A stretch of DNA of 64,000 nt from Sphingobacterium sp. HMA12 (GTDB taxonomy: Bacteria > Bacteroidota > Bacteroidia > Sphingobacteriales > Sphingobacteriaceae): positions 310,001-374,000 of the forward strand of contig NZ_BEYR01000002.1 of assembly GCF_002933815.1 (NCBI RefSeq). Reading direction: 5' to 3'. Made by a program: the position numbers and the translations under genes. The notes below the pieces were generated by a model that saw nothing but the letters and a program-made list of their open reading frames with translations, did no database searches and was not told the origin of the DNA. Shown piece after piece: positions 1 to 6,349 of the stretch; position 1 is the stretch's first letter, and each line of letters opens with the position of its first letter.

Positions 1-1346
1 GGATGATCGGTACCGCACTCTCCGGTGTGACCTTTATCTCAGTTCCGGGCGCCGTGGGAGCATCTGAATTCAGCTATTTTCAATTTGTTCTCGGAAATGC
101 AGTCGGCTTTGTCATTATCGCTTATGTATTGCTCCCCTTGTATTATAGAATGAACCTGACCTCCATCTATACGTATTTGGAGGAGCGTTTTGGACATACG
201 ACTTATAAAACCGGCGCGGCGATTTTCTTGGTTTCCCGTACCATCGGTTCGGCCTTTCGCTTATACCTGGTCGCTATTGTCTTGCAGCATTTTATTTTTG
301 ATGCCTGGAACGTACCTTTCGCAGTTACTGTAATAATCTGTCTGGTGCTTATTTGGCTATATACGAATAAAGGTGGCTTAAAGACGATCATTGTAACAGA
401 TACCCTACAGACTACCTTTTTAGTGACTGCCGTTATTCTTTCGATCTATTTTATGGCCAAAGGACTGGATTTTGGAATTGTGGATACTTTCGAAGCAGTG
501 AAAGAAAGCAGTTATTCCAAAATCTTCTTCTGGGATGATTTTGTAGGCAGTAAAGCCAATTTTTGGAAACAATTCCTGGGCGGGGTTTTTGTTACGATTG
601 CCATGACAGGGCTTGATCAGGATCTGATGCAAAAAAACCTGTCCATGGGAACGATCAAAGAAGCGCAGAAGAATATGATTACATTCACAAGCGTATTTGT
701 GGTGATCAATATTTTCTTTTTGGCTGTGGGGGCCTTATTATATATCTACGCCGCAAAAAATGGTATTGATGTCTCACAATTAGCGACCCGTGATTACCTT
801 TACCCGGAGATTGCATTGAATCACCTGGCTATTGTTCCGGCGATCATCTTTATGATGGGGCTGACAGCGGCGACTTTTGCAACAACCGATAGCGCGCTTA
901 CGGCATTGACAACATCGTTCTGTGTGGATTTTCTGAACTTCAATAAAAAGGAAAATCCGAATGATCCTGCTCTTGTCAAACAGCGTAATTATGTTCACTT
1001 TGCTTTCTCGATTGTCATGTTGCTGGTTATTCTTGTATTTAAGCTGATCAATGACGATTCTGTCGTGAACGCAATATTTACTGCGGCGAGCTATACCTAT
1101 GGGCCATTGTTGGGGCTGTTTGTTTTCGGGATTTTTACAAAATCGGCTGTGCGAGATAAAGCGGTGCCTTATATTTGTGTGCTTTCGCCAACCCTATTGT
1201 ATTTGCTGAAAACATATGTGATTGAGGTGTATACGCCTTATGTGATCGGATTGGACCTGATTATTATCAATGGTTTTATCACTTTCCTGATGCTTTTAGT
1301 CAGCTCTCCGGGCAAAGCAAGTGAAAAGGCGCTTTCGCATAACTAA
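1..1346 (+). CDS. Sodium:solute symporter (SSS family), 5'-truncated by window edge
   Basis: Integral inner-membrane transporter that would couple Na+ entry to uptake of a small solute. The readable 448 or so residues are a run of roughly a dozen hydrophobic segments, starting with the SSS-typical stretch SGVTFISVPGA that normally lies 50-70 residues into the protein. The true start therefore lies upstream of the window and the Met at position 3 is internal. A TAATFATTDSALTALTTSF stretch resembles the conserved Na+-site helix of the family. The substrate cannot be read from sequence. The next gene is a purine nucleoside phosphorylase with its own promoter, so a link to nucleoside or pentose uptake is possible but only an inference. 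No separate terminator follows the stop; the inverted repeat at 1365-1416 might serve as one. Confidence 0.85.
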   Translation, partial: MIGTALSGVTFISVPGAVGASEFSYFQFVLGNAVGFVIIAYVLLPLYYRMNLTSIYTYLEERFGHTTYKTGAAIFLVSRTIGSAFRLYLVAIVLQHFIFDAWNVPFAVTVIICLVLIWLYTNKGGLKTIIVTDTLQTTFLVTAVILSIYFMAKGLDFGIVDTFEAVKESSYSKIFFWDDFVGSKANFWKQFLGGVFVTIAMTGLDQDLMQKNLSMGTIKEAQKNMITFTSVFVVINIFFLAVGALLYIYAAKNGIDVSQLATRDYLYPEIALNHLAIVPAIIFMMGLTAATFATTDSALTALTTSFCVDFLNFNKKENPNDPALVKQRNYVHFAFSIVMLLVILVFKLINDDSVVNAIFTAASYTYGPLLGLFVFGIFTKSAVRDKAVPYICVLSPTLLYLLKTYVIEVYTPYVIGLDLIIINGFITFLMLLVSSPGKASEKALSHN

Positions 1347-1360
1347 GCAACGATATTTGA

Positions 1361-1420
1361 TTTGTACGTACAAAAAAATTAAGTTAAGTTTGAGATACTT
1401 AGTTTTTTTGTACGTATGTA
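1361..1420 (+). promoter_or_regulatory. PNP promoter enclosed by a 20-bp inverted repeat with palindromic operator TTTGTACGTACAAA
   Basis: A Bacteroidota-type promoter is visible: TTG at 1362-1364, exactly 20 nt, then TAAGTTTG at 1385-1392. The spacer 1365-1384 is the left arm of an inverted repeat whose right arm is 1397-1416 (outer 14 bp perfect, then one T-G pair and five more pairs). TTTGTACGTACAAA at 1361-1374 is a perfect palindrome overlapping the -33 box. A second, partial copy (TTTGTACGTA, 1407-1416) runs into the ATG. The TTGTACGTACAA core resembles operators of GntR-type (AraR-like) winged-helix regulators; assignment to that family is inference. Confidence 0.6.
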
Positions 1421-2231
1421 TCATAGCATAAATGAAACAACGGAGTTTATCCGTAGAAAAATTGGAGATTTTACTCCAGAATTCGGTATCATCCTCGGTA
1501 CTGGCTTGGGTAAATTGGTTGATGAGATTGAGATCGAATATCAGCTGATGTATTCCAATATTCCTAATTTTCCCATCTCTACAGTAGAATTCCATTCCGG
1601 TAAATTGATTTTTGGAAAATTAAATGGTAAGAATGTTGTTGCTATGCAAGGAAGACTTCATTATTATGAGGGGTATGATATGCAACAGATTACTTTTCCT
1701 ATTCGTATCATGAAAGTGCTGGGTATCAAAAAACTCTTTGTGTCAAACGCTGCCGGTTCTTTGAATCCGGAGATCAGAAATGGGGATCTGGGTATTATTG
1801 AAGACCATATCAACCTCTTGCCCGACAATCCATTGCGTGGGCAGAACCTGACTGAATTTGGACCTCGTTTTCCGGATATGAGCGAACCTTATAATCGTGT
1901 TATGATTGACCAGGCAATTGAAATTGCATCAAAGCATGGAATTACAGCGCGAAAGGTTGTGTATGTATCCTCGCAGGGGCCAAATCTAGAAACAAAAGCT
2001 GAATACCGCTTTATGCGAACTATTGGTGGGGATGTGGTCGGCATGAGTACCGTACCAGAGGTAATTGTTGCCAATCATATGGCTCTTCCGGTGTTCGCGA
2101 TATCTGTTGTTACGGATGAGGGCTTTCACGATGTGTTAAAACCTGTCTCTTTGCAGGAAATCGTCGCTGTTGCGGAGAAAGCGGAACCTAAGATGACATT
2201 AATTTTGAAAGAATTGATAGCTTTGCAGTAA
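1416..2231 (+). CDS. punA: Purine-nucleoside phosphorylase (trimeric, NP-II type)
   Basis: Cytosolic salvage enzyme cleaving purine (deoxy)nucleosides with phosphate to free base and (deoxy)ribose-1-phosphate. The 271 residues are full length for the trimeric class. Visible motifs are GTGLG (28-32, phosphate loop), QGRLHYYEG with H82, SNAAG (110-114), LET with E192, and GMSTVPE with M210. The residue equivalent to human Asn243, which contacts the purine 6-position, is Asp234 here (VTDEG instead of ITNKV), so base preference may extend to 6-aminopurines. The start is the only Met in frame after an upstream stop at 1380 and matches family N-termini. The A of the ATG lies inside the inverted repeat at the promoter. 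A porin gene follows 23 nt after the stop, probably co-transcribed. Confidence 0.93.
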   Translation: MYHSINETTEFIRRKIGDFTPEFGIILGTGLGKLVDEIEIEYQLMYSNIPNFPISTVEFHSGKLIFGKLNGKNVVAMQGRLHYYEGYDMQQITFPIRIMKVLGIKKLFVSNAAGSLNPEIRNGDLGIIEDHINLLPDNPLRGQNLTEFGPRFPDMSEPYNRVMIDQAIEIASKHGITARKVVYVSSQGPNLETKAEYRFMRTIGGDVVGMSTVPEVIVANHMALPVFAISVVTDEGFHDVLKPVSLQEIVAVAEKAEPKMTLILKELIALQ

Positions 2232-2254
2232 ATTTAGACTATATACAATTTTAG

Positions 2255-4324
2255 ATGAAGTTGATCGTACGCGTATTAGCCGCACTGTGTGTCTTACTTG
2301 TTTGTTCCATGGATGTTATTGCACAAAGCAAGGAGGAATGGAGCAGCGCATTGGATTCAGCGAGAGCCAAAGAAGATGGAAAAAAAGATTCGGTTATCCT
2401 GTCTGCAAAGTATATCCGTTATGCGACATTGGATATGCTGAAAAAAGGAACTTATACAAGGCAAATAGATACTTCACACCATAATTACCAATATTATAAT
2501 CCCCAAAATACGCCCTGGAATCCCAGTATAAATCTGGGGTCTTACGGTCTTGCCACACGCGATTTATTATTTCAACCCAAAAAGACAATTGGATTTCAGT
2601 CTGGATTTACTGCCTTGGAGCGTTATCTATTGAACCCGGATTCTGTTCAATATTTTAGGGCAAGGGCACGCTATTCGGAATTGTCGGCAGTGGGATTCTT
2701 TTTTAATGATCAGGTCTTCAGGGCGCGGGTTGCGCAAAATATCAATTCGCAATGGAATATGAATGTGGATTTTCATTCGACGAAAACGGATGGTTTTTAT
2801 TTAGGTCAGAGCTATTCTGATTTGAAAGCATCCATTGCCTCTTGGTATGAGTCCAAAAATAACCGGTATAATCTCCTAATTAATGCTGTATTCAATCGTT
2901 TGGATGCAATGGAAAATGGCTCCATTATCGAAGACCGGCCATTTGCTCCTGAAAATAGGCAAGCTCCGGATCGGTTTATTCCTAAGTTTTATGATGCAGG
3001 CAGAACCGGGATACCGCGGTCAAAATGGTGGGATAATTCGCTGTTCCTGCGACAATCTTTATATGTTGGCAGAATCGACACGGTAGACAAAGGAAAACCG
3101 ACCATGCAGATTTATCCAACAAACAGTATGGCGCACAATACAAGGATCCGGAAGCAGACATATAACTTCTTTAAAAATATGAATGATCAAAATGCTGCGT
3201 TACCTTACAATAATCAAGCATTGACGTTGAATAATGATAAAACAGGTATTACGAATGTCTCCAATGAGTTTGAATACAATTTCTTTCTGCGTGGTAAATC
3301 AATTTTTAAAAATGAGGCTAAGCTAAATCTGGCTTTCCAGCATGATATGAACTGGGTGGAACAAAGCCAGGTAGACTCCTTGCGTTACTATACCAATCAG
3401 GCCGCATACCCTGAGCCATTGAAGAAATTGCCGGATAGTACAACATTTGATCGTTTCTATCAAAATGGGATTGTCAAGGGTGAGCTGGGCTACAAATTTT
3501 CTGATCGGCTGGATTTCAGCCTGAAAGCCAACCAAATTGTTTTCGGACATAATATTGGTGATTTTCTCTATGAAGCAAAGGCGGATATTTCCATGGGGGA
3601 TAAAATCGGAAAGGTGACACTTTCTGCTTATTCACAAAATAAATCACCCGAAATGGTTTTTGAAAACCTGAATTATACCTATGCAAAATGGAATGATCTG
3701 GATCTAAAAAAGACCAAAATACAAAATTTGACATTCCAGTACCGTAATCCGACATTGGGATTCAATGGAAAGGTCGAATATTTTCGGATGAATAATTATA
3801 CTTATTTTGAAGAATTATCGAATCCGCAGAATGATCGGAAGAAAGATAAGTGGATCAATCCTGCGCAATTGGATAACGCGAATTTGCTGAAGGTGAGTGT
3901 GGGGCAGAAGTTTAAACTTAATCATTTTACCCTGGACAACCTGGTGGTTTATCAAAAGACGGATCAGCAGAATGTACTGGCGATTCCTGAGCTTTATACC
4001 TGGCATAGTCTCTATTATAGTAATCTTTTTTATAAAGTCATTGATTACAGTATCGGTATTGACGCTAAATTTAATACACCTTATGCCAATCCGAATTATT
4101 CGATAGGGACAGGACAGTTTTATAACGCGTATCAGCAGATCGAATTTTCTACTTATCCCATTATGGACTTATGGGTCACGGCAAATATACAGCGGGTCAA
4201 TATGTTTTTAAGTTATAATTTCCTAAATCAGAATTTTTATCCGAATGGCTATTATACGGTAAGGCGTTATCCAATGAATACAGCAAACTTTAGATTTGGT
4301 ATTTCGTGGAAGTTCTATGATTAA
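2255..4324 (+). CDS. Putative porin (Bacteroidota outer-membrane beta-barrel)
   Basis: Predicted outer-membrane protein of 689 residues. It begins with a clear signal peptide (basic MKLIVR, hydrophobic core, cleavage near VIAQ, about residue 24). The rest is rich in aromatic and polar alternating stretches typical of beta-strands and ends in a C-terminal strand finishing in aromatic residues (FGISWKFYD), as in barrel proteins. Overall character matches the Bacteroidota putative-porin family (formerly DUF4289); I assign that from resemblance rather than from a catalytic motif. It starts 23 nt after the phosphorylase stop, so the two are likely one transcript, which would be consistent with, but does not prove, a role in admitting nucleosides or similar solutes. 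No terminator is evident before the tRNA promoter. Confidence 0.75.
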   Translation: MKLIVRVLAALCVLLVCSMDVIAQSKEEWSSALDSARAKEDGKKDSVILSAKYIRYATLDMLKKGTYTRQIDTSHHNYQYYNPQNTPWNPSINLGSYGLATRDLLFQPKKTIGFQSGFTALERYLLNPDSVQYFRARARYSELSAVGFFFNDQVFRARVAQNINSQWNMNVDFHSTKTDGFYLGQSYSDLKASIASWYESKNNRYNLLINAVFNRLDAMENGSIIEDRPFAPENRQAPDRFIPKFYDAGRTGIPRSKWWDNSLFLRQSLYVGRIDTVDKGKPTMQIYPTNSMAHNTRIRKQTYNFFKNMNDQNAALPYNNQALTLNNDKTGITNVSNEFEYNFFLRGKSIFKNEAKLNLAFQHDMNWVEQSQVDSLRYYTNQAAYPEPLKKLPDSTTFDRFYQNGIVKGELGYKFSDRLDFSLKANQIVFGHNIGDFLYEAKADISMGDKIGKVTLSAYSQNKSPEMVFENLNYTYAKWNDLDLKKTKIQNLTFQYRNPTLGFNGKVEYFRMNNYTYFEELSNPQNDRKKDKWINPAQLDNANLLKVSVGQKFKLNHFTLDNLVVYQKTDQQNVLAIPELYTWHSLYYSNLFYKVIDYSIGIDAKFNTPYANPNYSIGTGQFYNAYQQIEFSTYPIMDLWVTANIQRVNMFLSYNFLNQNFYPNGYYTVRRYPMNTANFRFGISWKFYD

Positions 4325-4394
4325 TTGTTGCGAAAATTATGTCCGTGTTTTTTAGCTTGTTGCGGTTTTTGCGGTAGAAAATCTTTGAAAATAA

Positions 4395-4425
4395 TTTTGA
4401 GAATAGAATTTTTAAGCTATATTTG
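4395..4425 (+). promoter_or_regulatory. Promoter of the tRNA-Val cluster
   Basis: TTTTG at 4395-4399 followed by 18 nt and TATATTTG at 4418-4425 fits the Bacteroidota -33/-7 consensus (TTTG ... TAnnTTTG). The first tRNA starts 38 nt downstream, leaving a short 5' leader. Confidence 0.7.
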
Positions 4426-4462
4426 CACACGCAATTAGGGAACGGCGTTCTTTAAAAAGTAT

Positions 4463-4540
4463 GGAGGCTTAGCTCAGCTGGTTCAGAGCATCTGCCTTAC
4501 AAGCAGAGGGTCACTGGTTCGAATCCAGTAGCCTCCACCA
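4463..4540 (+). tRNA. tRNA-Val (anticodon TAC), copy 1, CCA encoded
   Basis: Complete cloverleaf of 75 nt (4463-4537) plus encoded CCA. Acceptor GGAGGCT pairs with AGCCTCC. The anticodon stem TCTGC/GCAGA encloses loop CTTACAA, giving TAC with U33, and the T-arm is ACTGG-TTCGAAT-CCAGT. Identical in body to copy 3. Confidence 0.97.
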
Positions 4541-4549
4541 TACAAAGAC

Positions 4550-4627
4550 GGAGAATTAGCTCAGCTGGTTCAGAGCATCTGCCTTACAAGCAGAGGGTCA
4601 CTGGTTCGAATCCAGTATTCTCCACCA
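4550..4627 (+). tRNA. tRNA-Val (anticodon TAC), copy 2 with altered acceptor stem, CCA encoded
   Basis: Same D, anticodon, variable and T arms as copies 1 and 3, but acceptor stem GGAGAAT/ATTCTCC. Two base pairs (5-68 and 6-67) are changed from G-C and C-G to A-T and A-T with full compensation. CCA is encoded at 4625-4627. It starts 9 nt after copy 1, in the same transcript. Confidence 0.97.
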
Positions 4628-4636
4628 ATCCAAAAC

Positions 4637-4711
4637 GGAGGCTTAGCTCAGCTGGTTCAGAGCATCTGCCTTACAAGCAGAGGGTCACTGGTTCGAATCC
4701 AGTAGCCTCCA
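4637..4711 (+). tRNA. tRNA-Val (anticodon TAC), copy 3, CCA not encoded
   Basis: The 75-nt sequence is identical to copy 1 up to the discriminator A (4711). The following bases are CAA, so the 3' end must be completed by CCA-adding enzyme, unlike copies 1 and 2. Confidence 0.97.
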
Positions 4712-4712
4712 C

Positions 4713-4740
4713 AAAGCATCATCAAATGGTGCTTTTTTTT
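4713..4740 (+). terminator. Weak intrinsic terminator-like hairpin between tRNA genes
   Basis: AAGCATC, a 7-nt loop, then GGTGCTT (one G-T pair) followed by a run of T. It lies between tRNA copy 3 and the GAC tRNA and could give partial termination, or act as a processing hairpin. Confidence 0.5.
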
Positions 4741-4745
4741 CGTTA

Positions 4746-4820
4746 GGGGATTTAGCTCAGCTGGTTTAGAGCACTACCTCGACAAGGTAGGGGTCACTGG
4801 TTCGAATCCAGTAATCCCCA
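4746..4820 (+). tRNA. tRNA-Val (anticodon GAC) with C at position 33
   Basis: 75-nt cloverleaf: acceptor GGGGATT/AATCCCC, D-stem GCTC/GAGC, anticodon stem CTACC/GGTAG, loop TCGACAA, T-arm identical to the TAC copies. The anticodon is GAC (Val, codons GUC/GUU). Position 33 is C rather than the near-universal U. CCA is not encoded. It shares the T-arm and variable loop with its neighbours, consistent with origin by duplication. Confidence 0.93.
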
Positions 4821-4823
4821 CAA

Positions 4824-4855
4824 TAAAAAAAGCGTTCTTATGAACGCTTTTTTTA
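4824..4855 (+). terminator. Intrinsic terminator of the tRNA operon
   Basis: A-tract, stem AGCGTTC (4831-4837), loop TTAT, GAACGCT (4842-4848), then a T run. Four nt after the last tRNA. Confidence 0.9.
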
Positions 4856-4862
4856 TGCAGTT

Positions 4863-4898
4863 TAAAGGGTGCTTTATAATGCCCCTTATTTTTTTAGC
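4863..4898 (+). terminator. Second terminator-like hairpin downstream of the tRNA operon
   Basis: AAGGGTGC, loop TTTATAAT, GCCCCTT (one bulge), then ATTTTTTT. Oriented like the first; probably a back-up terminator between the tRNA operon and the convergent deacylase gene. Confidence 0.5.
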
Positions 4899-4922
4899 AT
4901 GCGCAGGTGCTACTAGCAACTG

Positions 4923-6119
4923 TTAATTGCTGACTGGATTTGCCCGTTTCTTACCCAGCCTAAATCCATACCCTGTTGTCCACTCGATAAAGTCTGCTTT
5001 ACCGCCATGTGCTTTAATGGAAACTCCGGCAAAGAAATCTTTGTACACTTTATAGCGTACGCCTGCCCTTAGGTATACAGGCGTGCTTTCACCATTGAAT
5101 TTATTGCGGTGCAAGTATACGCCGACATTTCCATTGATATATAGTCTGGAATTTAATACATGGTCAATGTAGAACGCAGGGCCATAGGAAAATAATGCTC
5201 CAAAGCTCCCTGCTTTGTCACCAGCGACTTTCTCATCATTTCCGCTTGCGGAATAAAAAGCATCCATTCCAGCGCCAAGACGCCATTTGTATCCCAAATG
5301 CCTGCTATAAAAAGCCCCTAACGTCGATTTAAAATATTGACTGTCATGTTCGCGATCAATCTGTTTGAAACCAAAAGCGTAATTGAAATGCAATTCTTCG
5401 GTTTCTTCCATTTTTGGAACGCTAGTTTTCCTGTAATCGAAAGGTTTGCTTGTTGGGGTGTACGAAACCGAAAGACTTAAAGGAAGCAGGTTTATTCCTG
5501 TATTTGGCAATGCCAATGCACCATTGCTAAAATGATGGAACGCAACACCTGCACCCACTTGGAATTTTTGACTTAGACGGTAATTGGCCTGAAGTCCAAA
5601 GTCAATAAATACATTGTTTTTACTTCCTATCAGGAGGTTAAAAGGGTTATCCTCCTCGTTGTATGGATTGAATCTGCCCGAGAGACCAAGTGCAATCCGG
5701 TAGTTGAAATTCCATCTCGAATTTATTTTGGGTTTAATCGGTATCGCTACAAAACCATAGAGTGCGAACGGTCGTCCCAAATGTTCCTGTCCAAAAGTGC
5801 TGCTATAGATTCCCACACCATAGATGGGGTAGTTGTATATTTCATTGTAAATGCTCTTTAAGGAGTCTTGAAACTGTGTCTGGAAACCAACCCGAAAATT
5901 AAGTCCGCTATAGTAAGAGTCGGCAAGGGTTTCTTTTGAACGCTCATTGAATTTGAGTTCACCACCACTCTCGTGTTCAAGTTGAAATATTAATCTAGTT
6001 TTTGCCGGTGTGGGGCTATTTAACGTATCTTTCTGATTTTCTATTCTGGGGGTGACCTGCGCATTTGTACGAAAGGAAAGAAGCGCGAAGATCACAAAAA
6101 CAAGTATGCTTGATCTCAT
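4923..6119 (-). CDS. Acyloxyacyl hydrolase, PagL-like lipid A 3-O-deacylase
   Basis: Predicted outer-membrane beta-barrel enzyme that would remove an ester-linked acyl chain from lipid A. The signal peptide is MRSSILVFVIFALLSFRTNA with cleavage before Q21. The PagL signature is clear at residues 195-208 (HHFSNG followed by a Gly/Asn-rich stretch), with H196 and S198 as the likely catalytic pair. At 398 residues it is longer than Pseudomonas PagL (about 150 mature), but the Bacteroidota members are commonly this size, with extra strands before and after the motif. The remaining sequence alternates aromatic and polar residues in barrel fashion. It stands alone on the minus strand between the tRNA cluster and the divergent M16 peptidase and has its own promoter at 6153-6183. 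Confidence 0.82.
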   Translation of the reverse strand: MRSSILVFVIFALLSFRTNAQVTPRIENQKDTLNSPTPAKTRLIFQLEHESGGELKFNERSKETLADSYYSGLNFRVGFQTQFQDSLKSIYNEIYNYPIYGVGIYSSTFGQEHLGRPFALYGFVAIPIKPKINSRWNFNYRIALGLSGRFNPYNEEDNPFNLLIGSKNNVFIDFGLQANYRLSQKFQVGAGVAFHHFSNGALALPNTGINLLPLSLSVSYTPTSKPFDYRKTSVPKMEETEELHFNYAFGFKQIDREHDSQYFKSTLGAFYSRHLGYKWRLGAGMDAFYSASGNDEKVAGDKAGSFGALFSYGPAFYIDHVLNSRLYINGNVGVYLHRNKFNGESTPVYLRAGVRYKVYKDFFAGVSIKAHGGKADFIEWTTGYGFRLGKKRANPVSN

Positions 6120-6152
6120 GAATTAAAACGTTAGCGTTTTTTAAAATTTTTG

Positions 6153-6183
6153 CAAAAGTAAGAATGATAAATCATTGTAGCAA
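6153..6183 (-). promoter_or_regulatory. Promoter of the PagL-like gene
   Basis: On the minus strand TTG (6183-6181), exactly 20 nt, then TACTTTTG (6160-6153). This is a full match to TTG-N20-TAnnTTTG, about 34 nt before the ATG. The leader contains the small hairpin AAAACG-TTAG-CGTTTT at 6124-6139. Confidence 0.65.
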
Positions 6184-6297
6184 TTTTCCTTTAACAGTTG
6201 GTTAATTACGGGGCATAAATTGACGCTTTTCAGCGACAGAGAAACATGTACAACAACAGCGGAGCTTAATAATTGTTTTTATATGTTCGTAATTATA

Positions 6298-6328
6298 TTG
6301 CATATCCACAGCAATTTATCTAAGTTTG
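6298..6328 (+). promoter_or_regulatory. Promoter of the M16 peptidase gene
   Basis: TTG at 6298-6300, 20-nt spacer, TAAGTTTG at 6321-6328, 21 nt before the ATG at 6350. The 17 nt AATTTATCTAAGTTTGA (6313-6329) recur exactly at the GT51 promoter (37578-37594). A GAAAAAGGAAAT purine stretch precedes the start codon. Confidence 0.7.
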
Positions 6329-6349
6329 AGTTGAAAAGAAAAAGGAAAT

